Shown: one piece after another, positions 25,310-33,781 of the stretch | Layout of the letters: every line of letters starts with the position of its first letter | Position numbering within the stretch: position 1 is the stretch's first letter | Assembly (NCBI GenBank): GCA_903970285.1 | Contig: CAJCHN010000129.1 | Coordinates: forward strand, 1-55,149 | Length of the DNA stretch: 55,149 bases | Source: Rhodanobacteraceae bacterium | Lineage (GTDB): Bacteria > Acidobacteriota > Terriglobia > Terriglobales > Acidobacteriaceae | Reading direction: 5' to 3' | Position numbers and translations under genes: made by a program | Notes under the pieces: generated by a model | The model's database searches: none | Seen by the model: only the letters and a program-made list of their open reading frames with translations | Told to the model about the DNA's origin: nothing

Positions 25310-28300
25310 TTGTTCCGAAGAGGATCTGCACTGGCGGTTACACTTTCGGTTGTCTTTGCCGCCGTCCGCCTGGCCGCGCCCTCACATGGGGTGCAGCCAA
25401 CCGCGGCAAGGGCAGGGCCGCTTCCGGCCGGGCACCGTCAAGGCAGCGCTGTGCCTACCCGCCAGGAGCCTGTCTCCGAATGCACCGCCTACCTACCGCC
25501 GGTGGAGGCCGCTTCGGCTGCCGCTTCCGATAGTAACCGCGGGGTTGCGTTCAAGGTGGTCCAGAGCTTTTTCGGGCCGGAAGCAGCCCGAGCCCGACTG
25601 CCGGCCGGGGTTCGCTATACGATCGCGCTGGCTCCCGACCCGGTGCATACGAACCTGAGCCTGGTCTTCGATCGCGAGATCTCGTTGATTCAGCAGTCTG
25701 CCCAAGATGAAGGCTATGAGTATGACTCTTCCTGGCTGCCGTGGAGCAGCAGCGAAGCGCCGCCGCTGGACTCGCTTGCCGACCGTCAGTATGAGGAGAC
25801 GCTGACGGAGCAGCGGCAGACGTGTCCGGGGATCCTGCTCTTCCGGCGCGCTCCCCAGACCAACGCGGCGGCGGAGCGTTCTTATGACAGCGCCCTGGCC
25901 GTCCTGGTGGTGGGAGAGCAGGCGACGGGAGGCGTCAACCAGAAGCAGTGGGCGAACGCGGTCGACTGGCTGGCGCGGCATGCTTCGAGAGCACCGCCGG
26001 CGGACGACGGCATTCTCCGTGTGCTGGGCCCCACCTTCACTGGTTCGCTGGTTTCGCTCGAGCGCGATCTGCACGTGATCTACGCTCGTCCGGAGGACGA
26101 CGTGCGGGCGGGGCGCGATCGGATCAAAGCGGTCGCGACGCAGCCGTCCGGGAGCGAGACCGCCGGCGCGCAGGCGGCAATCCCGCTGAAGCAACTCTTC
26201 CCCGCGGCGAGGATCTTCAGCGGAACGGTGACTTCGTGCTCGGCAATCCACTGGTTTCAGCAGCAATTGGGCAGAGACGCAGGCGAGAACCAGCGCCTTT
26301 ACTTCGGCAGCTTCCAGGAAAATGACGCGCTGCATCTTTTCCGCTTCCTCAATTACCTTCAGGGCCAGGGTACTGACGCCAAGGATGTGGCGATTCTTTC
26401 CGAGGATGAAACTGCGTATGCCTCGCTTCCCAGGAAGCGGGCGTCGTCCGAGGAGTCCGTCTGCGACTTCCCCTATTCCCCGCTGAATCGCCCGGTTCAC
26501 CTGGTTTATCCCCGGGACATCTCTGCGCTGCGCGACGCGTACCAGAAGGAGTCTGTCTTCGAATCGACGAGCGGGACGCCGAAGGATCACACGACCCACT
26601 TGGTACTAGAGGAGTCGGGAGGATCGGAGGCGGGCGCACCGTCACGCGATGTCACCGATACGGTGGTTCCGCTCAGTGGATCCCTGGCCGCGCTGGATGA
26701 AGAGGCCTCCCTCTATGGCGTGGTCAGCTTTCTGCGTACGCACCATACCCGCTATCTGGTCCTTCGCTGCAGCAACCCGCTGGATTTCCTGTTTCTGACG
26801 AGGTTTTTTCATCGTGCCTACCCCGAAGCGCGCGTCGTGACCGTGGGTGCCGATCTGCTGTTTCGCCGTGAGATCGATACCACGGAGTTTCGCGGCGTGC
26901 TTTCGCTCTCGAGTTATCCCCTGCTTCCGCGGGAGCAGCACTGGTCGCAGATCACCCAGTGGAGTTGGGATCAGGAGCCGCATACCCACCTGATCTTCGA
27001 CGGCCATCTCTCGGAGGGCCAGTACATCGCCGCACGCTATCTGCTGCAGGACGAAGCTGTGGAGTGGCGCGGCAAGCCGGCAAGCCTGCCGCTGGTGGTC
27101 TCCGCGCAGACCGGCGAGCAGCCGCTGAAGCTGAACCGTGTCGTTCCCACACCCGACTACACAGAGCCGTTCTGGTTCTCCGCGGAGCCTCCGGCCGCGG
27201 ACAAGATTCCGACGCATCCGCCGACCTGGCTGGTGGCAGTAGGACGCGACGGCTACTGGCCTGTGGCCGTTTTGAACGACAAGGAAAGACTGCAGCAGCT
27301 GGACCAACCTCCGGACAGGAGGCTGGCCGAGACCAAAGAGTTTCTGACGCCACCGGCACCTCGCACGACCATGGTTCAAATCGTGTCCGTCGCAGGACAG
27401 CACTACGAACTGGAGCCGGGCTCGGGGAACCCGTCGGGTGAAGCCGGAACGCCTGTCTTCAGCAAGACCCTGCTCTCCGCGCTCCCGCTTCCCTGGTTGC
27501 TCTGCCTGATACTCGCAGTGATGCTGGTGGTCTACCAGACGGCAGGAATGATCAGCGGTGTGCTTCACGCCAGCGATGGATTGTTCTCGATCTTCCGGCG
27601 AGTCGATGCGCCGGTCCCAATCATCTTGCTGTCGCTGAGTTGCGCCCTGGCCATCCTGCCCATGATCGAGTTGGTGGGAGTTGCGTTCCTGCCTAGGAAT
27701 CTTGATCTGGTTCGTCACTCCAACGGATTGATCTGGCTGGCCATTGGTCTGGCGGCCGTGAGTCTGGTTGCGATTCCGCTCGCGCTCGCGGGGCGCTGGT
27801 ACAAGCACGGTCCCAGACAAGCCCAGTGGCCCTGCCTGGGATACTTCCTTTCCGTCTTTGTGCTCCTGGGGATGTTGCTGTTTGCCTTCCGGGATGATGT
27901 CGGAGGCGGCAGCGTTCCGCTTTTCTACCGGGTCGCGCACCTGACTGACGGGGTGTCGCCGCTCATCCCCGCCCTGTTGCTCTCGTTTGGCTTCTATCTG
28001 TGGCTGTGGCAGGCGATCGCGGGCGGGTTGATCCTGGCCGGACCCGGATGCCCAACGCTGCCCGACGTGGAGACGCACCCGTCGGTTGCTTCACCGTGGC
28101 CGATTCTGGACTGGGTACGGCTCTTGTGGGAACGGCTGAAGCGAGCACACAATTGGCTGACTGGATGCCGGCCGCCCTCGGTGGGCGCAGGACCCGACCG
28201 GCTGGACCATTCCTCTTACCGGGTCAGCCAGCATCAAGGAGCGAAGATTCTGAAGGTCGCAAGCCCGCTGTGTGTCTCGCCGCGGATCATCGCCGTGCCG

Positions 28301-29332
28301 GTGATCCTCTTGATGACGGCCTTCGTCTGCTTTCCATTGAAGAACCTCCCGCTGCTCAGCCTGGAGGGGCATCCGTTCAACCTGATCATGGACGGAACCC
28401 TGCTGGTGGCGCTGGTTCTGACATCAGCCGAGGCGGCTCGGCTTTATTACACATGGATCGAGTTGCGGGTGCTTTTGCACGCGCTCGCCCGCCTGCGGCT
28501 GAGGCGTACGATCGCAAGATTGCGCCCGATCGATGCAAACTCCATCTGGAGTGTCAGCGGCAATGTGCGGCGGGTGCAGTACACGCTGTTCACCCAGCAA
28601 ATTGATGCTGCGCTCCGACTGCTTGGCCCACGCGCCTCGTTTGCTTTGCTGCCGCAGGTCCGCGATTATTCCCGGCTTTTCATCAGTCTGGCAGAATCGC
28701 CGGCGCGCCGCGGCCACATCTGGGACAAACAGATCGAGCCCGTGGGACGGCCGCCGGAGTATATGCGGCAGGTGCTCTCGGATGCTGTCGCCGAGGTTTA
28801 TACGGCACTGCAAAGGGTGTGGGAGGCGGAGGATATTTCGCTCAATCTGGGGGCCAAGACCCCGGGCAAGACCGAAGACGACGATACGAGCGAGTCCGCC
28901 CAGCTTCCGCTCAATCCAAACCCGGTAGTGCAGGCAGCGGAGGAGTTTGTCGCCTTTCACTATATTGCCTTCATCCAGAACATTGTGGCGCGGATGCGGA
29001 CGATGACGCTTTCCATGATCTGCCTGTTTGTCGCGGTGTGCCTGTCGATCTCGTTTTATCCGTTTGTTCCTCGGACCGAGATCGGAATCTGGATGCTGCT
29101 CAATCTGCTGTTGATCGGATCGGCCGTGGCTTTCGTCTATGCGGGAATGGAGCGGGACGAGATTCTGAGCTACATCGCGAATACCAAGCCGGGCAAGTTG
29201 GGGGCGGAGTTCTGGACTCGACTGGCAGGGTTCCTGGCGGCGCCGGTGCTGGGCATCCTGACGACACAGTGTCCGTCGATTTCAGATACGGTACTGCAGT
29301 GGCTGCAGCCGGGTCTGGACGCCATCAAGTGA
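25310..29332 (+). CDS. Large membrane protein of unknown family with periplasmic sensor-like region
   Basis: 1340 residues, not recognised. TTG start at 25310 with AGGAG seven bases upstream, then a signal-like segment (ALAVTLSVVFAAV). Residues ~70-700 are soluble with alternating strand/helix stretches (DVAILSEDE, YLVLRCSN, RVVTVGADLLF) resembling a type-1 periplasmic-binding fold; this is by eye only. Hydrophobic segments occur near 720-740, 766-790, 803-825, 840-860, 886-910, 985-1005, 1024-1044, 1236-1256, 1260-1282 and 1303-1322. A ~190-residue cytosolic-looking, Arg-rich region sits between the last two groups (~1047-1230). No enzymatic motif was found. It stands alone between fdx and a glycosyltransferase. 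Possible roles: sensor or transporter. Confidence 0.8.
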   Translation: MFRRGSALAVTLSVVFAAVRLAAPSHGVQPTAARAGPLPAGHRQGSAVPTRQEPVSECTAYLPPVEAASAAASDSNRGVAFKVVQSFFGPEAARARLPAGVRYTIALAPDPVHTNLSLVFDREISLIQQSAQDEGYEYDSSWLPWSSSEAPPLDSLADRQYEETLTEQRQTCPGILLFRRAPQTNAAAERSYDSALAVLVVGEQATGGVNQKQWANAVDWLARHASRAPPADDGILRVLGPTFTGSLVSLERDLHVIYARPEDDVRAGRDRIKAVATQPSGSETAGAQAAIPLKQLFPAARIFSGTVTSCSAIHWFQQQLGRDAGENQRLYFGSFQENDALHLFRFLNYLQGQGTDAKDVAILSEDETAYASLPRKRASSEESVCDFPYSPLNRPVHLVYPRDISALRDAYQKESVFESTSGTPKDHTTHLVLEESGGSEAGAPSRDVTDTVVPLSGSLAALDEEASLYGVVSFLRTHHTRYLVLRCSNPLDFLFLTRFFHRAYPEARVVTVGADLLFRREIDTTEFRGVLSLSSYPLLPREQHWSQITQWSWDQEPHTHLIFDGHLSEGQYIAARYLLQDEAVEWRGKPASLPLVVSAQTGEQPLKLNRVVPTPDYTEPFWFSAEPPAADKIPTHPPTWLVAVGRDGYWPVAVLNDKERLQQLDQPPDRRLAETKEFLTPPAPRTTMVQIVSVAGQHYELEPGSGNPSGEAGTPVFSKTLLSALPLPWLLCLILAVMLVVYQTAGMISGVLHASDGLFSIFRRVDAPVPIILLSLSCALAILPMIELVGVAFLPRNLDLVRHSNGLIWLAIGLAAVSLVAIPLALAGRWYKHGPRQAQWPCLGYFLSVFVLLGMLLFAFRDDVGGGSVPLFYRVAHLTDGVSPLIPALLLSFGFYLWLWQAIAGGLILAGPGCPTLPDVETHPSVASPWPILDWVRLLWERLKRAHNWLTGCRPPSVGAGPDRLDHSSYRVSQHQGAKILKVASPLCVSPRIIAVPVILLMTAFVCFPLKNLPLLSLEGHPFNLIMDGTLLVALVLTSAEAARLYYTWIELRVLLHALARLRLRRTIARLRPIDANSIWSVSGNVRRVQYTLFTQQIDAALRLLGPRASFALLPQVRDYSRLFISLAESPARRGHIWDKQIEPVGRPPEYMRQVLSDAVAEVYTALQRVWEAEDISLNLGAKTPGKTEDDDTSESAQLPLNPNPVVQAAEEFVAFHYIAFIQNIVARMRTMTLSMICLFVAVCLSISFYPFVPRTEIGIWMLLNLLLIGSAVAFVYAGMERDEILSYIANTKPGKLGAEFWTRLAGFLAAPVLGILTTQCPSISDTVLQWLQPGLDAIK

Positions 29333-29338
29333 CGTGGG

Positions 29339-29407
29339 GTTCCAATTCGGGAAGTTGCAATCGGATTGGAACGGACCTTCTTGGATTGTTCTGCATGCCC
29401 GAATTTT
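29339..29407 (+). terminator. Possible terminator after the 1340-residue gene
   Basis: AATTCGGG (29344-29351) can pair with CCCGAATT (29398-29405), followed by TTTAAT. A second inverted repeat, GTTCCAAT (29339-29346) / ATTGGAAC (29365-29372), overlaps it, so two alternative folds are possible. The loops are long; a weak call. Confidence 0.3.
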
Positions 29408-29446
29408 AATCGTGAGTCTCTGACGTTTGCAGCGTAGGGTTCCCCT

Positions 29447-30673
29447 ATGGCGCTCAACCGAGTTGTACGACGCCTACCGGATGAGGGTGTCCGGCGGAAG
29501 CTGTTGGTTCTGCTGATGGTCCTGGCTGCGCTTTCGACCGCGGTAGGCGTGAACAACGCCTTACATCGCAGTCAGGACTTTCAGTGGAGCGGCGAACACG
29601 TTCTGTTGCAACATGTAGATCCCTGGGCGGAGTATCTGCGCGGCGATCCGCAGCATCGATTCGTTGAGACGCAAATTCCCAACTACCTGGCGATCTTGTA
29701 TGTGTTGCTTGTGCCTTTAGGGCTGCTTCCGATGCTGGCGGCCAAGGCGGTATGGGCGGTCTGCAACGTCGCCTGCGCGGTGGGCAGCGCGGTGCTGGCG
29801 GCGCGATTCTACGGCCTTACCGGCCGAGACTGGAGCCTCGTTGTTGCGTGCCTGATGCTGATGGCGACCGCCACCCGCAATGCCATCGGAAACGGGCAGC
29901 AGGGCTTGCTGGTTCTGTTGATCTGGTGTGTCAGTTTGCTGGCGTGCGAGGTGAACACGATACAGGCAGGGGTGGCTGGAATCTCGTTCTTCAAATTCAG
30001 CTTTGCTCCGCCCATCGTGATCTATCTGTGGCTGCGCTGGGGGTGGCGAAAGATGCTGTGCAGCGGGGTTCCGGCGTTCGCGTCGGTGGCGCTGGTATGG
30101 CTGTGGTTGACGGGTGGACATCAGCCGGCGAGGATCTTGACCCTCTTGCTTGAACCGTTCCAGGTGGCGCAGACGGGGTTCAAGGCCGATGCCGGCGATC
30201 CCAACCTGATGAACCTTGTGCATCCGGCGTTTGCAGCAGCTTCCACAAGGCTGGCGACCGGCCTCGAACTCACCCTGGCGATCGGAATGAGCGCAACCAT
30301 TTCGTACTTTGCCCTGGTGCGCCACAAAGAGGGCGCGAAAGGATGGCAGATGGCGCTGATGGCGACGGTGAGCTATAGCCTCTTCAAGCATCACGCGTAC
30401 GACGCTGTGGTTCTGCTGCTGCCGCTCTGCTTTGCGTTAGCGCGTCGGCGCGAGGCACGGGCCCGGGCCGTGCTGGCAGTGCTCAGCTACCTCTTCTATG
30501 GCCAGCGGCTGGTCGAGGCCCTGCATCTGCATCGTTCCTGGATGCGGTGGCCTGAGTTCGTCCTTCTGGTGGGAGTCATGATCCTGACCTACCAAATGCG
30601 TCTTCCTCAAGAGGCAGGACGCGAAGTTCAGGCACGCACTGGAGCGGCGCAGTCGGAGCAGATTGCGGCCTAG
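29447..30673 (+). CDS. GT87-like integral membrane glycosyltransferase
   Basis: 408 residues with about nine to ten hydrophobic segments and a periplasmic-type first loop (WSGEHVLLQHVDPWAEYL) that resembles the acidic loop of DUF2029/GT87 polyprenol-phosphate-sugar mannosyltransferases. KFSFAPPI and LFKHHAYDAVVLLLPL fit the same family. It probably transfers a sugar from a lipid-linked donor on the outer face of the membrane. Its last bases overlap the stop of the convergent DinB gene by four bases. The exact sugar is unknown. Confidence 0.72.
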   Translation: MALNRVVRRLPDEGVRRKLLVLLMVLAALSTAVGVNNALHRSQDFQWSGEHVLLQHVDPWAEYLRGDPQHRFVETQIPNYLAILYVLLVPLGLLPMLAAKAVWAVCNVACAVGSAVLAARFYGLTGRDWSLVVACLMLMATATRNAIGNGQQGLLVLLIWCVSLLACEVNTIQAGVAGISFFKFSFAPPIVIYLWLRWGWRKMLCSGVPAFASVALVWLWLTGGHQPARILTLLLEPFQVAQTGFKADAGDPNLMNLVHPAFAAASTRLATGLELTLAIGMSATISYFALVRHKEGAKGWQMALMATVSYSLFKHHAYDAVVLLLPLCFALARRREARARAVLAVLSYLFYGQRLVEALHLHRSWMRWPEFVLLVGVMILTYQMRLPQEAGREVQARTGAAQSEQIAA

Positions 30674-31176
30674 ACGACAGCCGCCCGCACCTGCTGAAGT
30701 TGTCCCAGGTGATGAAGATCGTGTCCGGCGCTCGTTTCCAGCAGCAGTTGGACGGTGAGCGGACCCCGTTCGGGGTGGAAGGCTTCGCGCGAGAGATCGG
30801 CCTGGCTGAGGCTTCCGATCAGCTTTAGATTCCACCCGCGCGCGGCGCGAAAGACCTCCAGCGCAGCCGGCAGGTCGTAGGCGTCGTAATGACGCGCCCA
30901 CGCGTCCTGGTCGAAGGGCTGCAGCAACGCGGGTGTGGCGGCCGGCGAGGCGAGGGTCTGGCGCAGGCGGAAGCTCAGCGCAAGTTCACAGTCGGCGAGA
31001 TGAGCGATGATCTGGCGCGGGCTCCATTTGCCTGGGGCGATGGGGGTCTCGATCCGCTCCGGGCTCAGGGTGCAGGCGACCTGGTGGAGGAGTCCGGGGG
31101 TGGAGGAAAGGACTGCGCGGGCATCTTTCTTGACGTCGCCGAGCCCAAGATAGGAGGCGTAGGGATTCTCGTTCAT
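30670..31176 (-). CDS. DinB-family protein
   Basis: 168 residues from ATG 31176 (MNENPYASYLG). A longer frame upstream lacks similarity. The DinB four-helix bundle is indicated by SPRQIIAHLADCELALSFR, a central Trp/His-rich stretch (QDAWARHYDAYD) and SAGHDLHHLGQLQQVR with the C-terminal metal-binding histidines. Relatives are metal-dependent hydrolases or thiol transferases of unknown substrate. It is a distant relative of the YfiT-like protein at 15869. Confidence 0.85.
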   Translation of the reverse strand: MNENPYASYLGLGDVKKDARAVLSSTPGLLHQVACTLSPERIETPIAPGKWSPRQIIAHLADCELALSFRLRQTLASPAATPALLQPFDQDAWARHYDAYDLPAALEVFRAARGWNLKLIGSLSQADLSREAFHPERGPLTVQLLLETSAGHDLHHLGQLQQVRAAVV

Positions 31177-31334
31177 GACTGGGGACACGGTAGCACAGCG
31201 TGCGGAGAGCGGCCCGGACGGCGTTCGCAATCTCGGCATCAGGTGGCTCGGAACACCCGGCAGATGTAAGAAAATGGACCTGATAGCGGAGCCGGGCATC
31301 AGAACAGGCTGGCACGCATGAGGATCCGGGAGCT

Positions 31335-33347
31335 ATGGCAGAGGCACGCAGCATCGTGGTGGGAATCGACTTAGGAACGACCAATTCACTGGTTGCATTC
31401 ATGCAGGACGACACACCGGTGGTGATTCCGGGGGAGGATGGAGAGCGGTTGGTGCCGTCGGTGGTCGCGTGGACCGAGGATGGGGTGGCGGTTGGGAACG
31501 CGGCGCGGGGAGCGTTGATCGAAGACGCGGCTTCGGTGGTTTATTCCGCAAAGCGATTGATGGGGCGGGATCTGGACGACGTACAGGAGGAGCTCAAGCT
31601 GTTTCCTTTTCGCCTGGCGGAGGGTGCAAAGGCGGGCGAAGTGCTTCGGCTGAACGTAGGCGGACTTACGTTGACCCCGCCTGAAATCTCCGCCTATGTG
31701 CTGCAGCAACTGAAGCGGAATGCGGAGCGCTTCTTTGGCTCGCCGGTGACGAAGGCCGTGATCACGGTGCCGGCGTACTTCAACGATGCCCAGCGGCAGG
31801 CAACCAAGGATGCCGGGAGAATCGCGGGGCTGGAGGTGCTCCGGCTGGTCAACGAGCCCACGGCGGCCGCGTTGGCTTATGGGCTGGACAAGCAGAAGGA
31901 TGGCGTTATCGCCGTCTACGACTTCGGCGGCGGAACGTTCGATATCTCGATTTTGAAGCTGCACGAAGGCATCTTCGAAGTGATTGCGACAGGCGGCGAT
32001 ACCCACCTCGGTGGCGACGACATCGACAACCTGCTGATCGCGATCGCGATCGAGGACATTGCCGGGGATGAAGGCACCGACGTGCGATCAAACGCAGAGG
32101 CGATCCAGGCCGTGCGCAAGGCGGTCATCGAGGCGAAGATCGCGCTGTCGGAGCGGCATGTGGCCAGGCTTGACGTGGCGCTGCCCGGAGGGAAGAAGTA
32201 TGTCCGCGAGATCACGCGCACCCAGTTTGAAGAGTTGATCGCGCCGGTGGTCGGGCGGACCGCCGGGCCGGTAAAGCAGGCGCTGAAGGATGCGGGCCTG
32301 ACGCCAGAGCAGATCGACGAGGTGGTGATGGTCGGCGGCTCCACACGCATACCAGCGGTGCGGGCATTGGTGGCAGACCTGTTTGACCTGGAGCGGCGTG
32401 GGAAGAAGCTACATACCGAGTTGAATCCGGACGAGGTGGTGGCGCTTGGCGCGGCGGTGCAGGCGGCGATTCTGGCGGGTGGCTCGGCCGCGGGATTGTC
32501 GTCTTCGCTGGACGATCTGCTGCTTCTGGATGTGACGCCGCTCTCGCTCGGCATCGAGGCTCTGGGCGGTGTGGTGGCAAAGATCATGCAGCGAAACTCG
32601 ACCATCCCGGCCAGCGCGACGGAACACTTCACGACCGGAGTGGACGGGCAGACGAATGTAGCGATTCACGTGGTACAGGGCGAGCGCGAGCTGGCCAAGG
32701 ATTGCCGATCGCTGGCTCGGTTTGACTTGAAGGGAATACCTCCGATGGTGGCCGGGCTTCCGCGGATCGAGGTGAAGTTTCTGATCGACGCCAACGGAAT
32801 TCTGCATGTGAGCGCGCGCGAACAGCGGAGCGGCACGGAGGCGCAGATCGACGTCAAACCAACGTACGGATTGACCGACGAACAGGTGGAGACGATGATC
32901 CTGGAATCTTTTGACAACGCGGAGCAGGACATCACCGAACGCCAGGTGATCGAGGCAAAGAACGAGGCGCACACCATTCTGGATGCGGTGGAAAAGGGCA
33001 AGAAGCATCCCGCGTGGCAGCAGCTTTCGTTTGGCGAACTGGACATCATCACTGCAGCCGAGAAGGAGCTAAAGGCATCCCTCGCTGGCGGGAACTACAA
33101 GATCATCCGCAACGCGATCGAGCGACTGGACAAAGCGACGCGGCGCTTTGCCGAGCTGATGATGGATTCAGCGGTTGCGGGGGCCATGAAGGGTCAGACC
33201 ATGACGCAGGCGGGCGAGGCGATGAAACAGAAGCTGGGGGCGAGCCCTTCTACGCCGCACGCGTTTGCGCCGGCGGAGTTTGAAGACGAGAGTGCGCTTC
33301 GGAATGGGGAACGGAATCCCGACTCGCCCGGAGAGTCGAAAGACTAG
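31335..33347 (+). CDS. hscA: Hsp70-type chaperone, HscA-like
   Basis: 670 residues. The actin-like ATPase domain is complete: GIDLGTTNSLVAF (~9-21), VITVPAYFNDAQRQATKDAG, LVNEPTAAALAYGLD, DFGGGTFDIS and VMVGGSTRIPAVR. A substrate-binding domain follows (LLLLDVTPLSLGIE, NGILHVSAREQ) and a short helical lid. The lid lacks the long acidic tail of DnaK. HscA is preferred over DnaK because of the ISC genes nearby and the LPPVK motif in IscU; this is context-based. With HscB it would drive cluster release from IscU. It is divergent from the DinB gene. Confidence 0.85.
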   Translation: MAEARSIVVGIDLGTTNSLVAFMQDDTPVVIPGEDGERLVPSVVAWTEDGVAVGNAARGALIEDAASVVYSAKRLMGRDLDDVQEELKLFPFRLAEGAKAGEVLRLNVGGLTLTPPEISAYVLQQLKRNAERFFGSPVTKAVITVPAYFNDAQRQATKDAGRIAGLEVLRLVNEPTAAALAYGLDKQKDGVIAVYDFGGGTFDISILKLHEGIFEVIATGGDTHLGGDDIDNLLIAIAIEDIAGDEGTDVRSNAEAIQAVRKAVIEAKIALSERHVARLDVALPGGKKYVREITRTQFEELIAPVVGRTAGPVKQALKDAGLTPEQIDEVVMVGGSTRIPAVRALVADLFDLERRGKKLHTELNPDEVVALGAAVQAAILAGGSAAGLSSSLDDLLLLDVTPLSLGIEALGGVVAKIMQRNSTIPASATEHFTTGVDGQTNVAIHVVQGERELAKDCRSLARFDLKGIPPMVAGLPRIEVKFLIDANGILHVSAREQRSGTEAQIDVKPTYGLTDEQVETMILESFDNAEQDITERQVIEAKNEAHTILDAVEKGKKHPAWQQLSFGELDIITAAEKELKASLAGGNYKIIRNAIERLDKATRRFAELMMDSAVAGAMKGQTMTQAGEAMKQKLGASPSTPHAFAPAEFEDESALRNGERNPDSPGESKD

Positions 33348-33409
33348 AGCAATGTAACCAGTGACTCGCCTGGGATCCTGAGGGGATGGGACGCCGCGGC
33401 AGACTGCCT

Positions 33410-33667
33410 CTAAGACTGGTCGCCGGGCGTCTCAGGTGTCTTGAATCGGTCGGTGTTGATCGGCTCATCGCCGAAGTCGCGCGCGCCGTACTCATAGTCG
33501 GTGCCGCCGGAGACATCCTGGGTTCCCTCGGGAGGCCGTGTGCGCTGGTCCTGTTCGAGTCCCCACCCCTGCTCGTGGGCATACTCGCTGGCGAGCCCGC
33601 GAGCGTGCTCTCCGAGGCCACGTGGTTCAGCAGGCGGTTCCGGCTGGACTTTAGATTCTGCCATCAT
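33410..33667 (-). CDS. Small acidic hydrophilic protein, unknown
   Basis: 84-85 residues (ATG at 33667 or 33664). GGAGG lies one base before the first and four before the second ATG. It is very polar, rich in Glu, Gly, Pro and Asp (GTDYEYGARDFGDEP, PETPGDQS), with no predicted membrane or secretion signal; likely disordered. It lies between hscA and rnr on the minus strand. No family recognised; the good ribosome site and biased composition support a real gene. Confidence 0.55.
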   Translation of the reverse strand: MMAESKVQPEPPAEPRGLGEHARGLASEYAHEQGWGLEQDQRTRPPEGTQDVSGGTDYEYGARDFGDEPINTDRFKTPETPGDQS

Positions 33668-33781
33668 TCCTCCAAAGCCGTAAGATGACCGCGGCGCGAG
33701 TCTCGTTATCCGTTCTCAGGTAGCGGCCCATCTGGGGACACGCGAGCACGACAGTTTTGGCCGGTTTCGCTTGCGCTCGCT

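Noticed and set aside
31335..33347. Reading this Hsp70 as DnaK
   Set aside because: The ISC context and the LPPVK motif in IscU favour HscA, and it lacks a DnaK-type acidic tail; a second-copy DnaK is not fully excluded.
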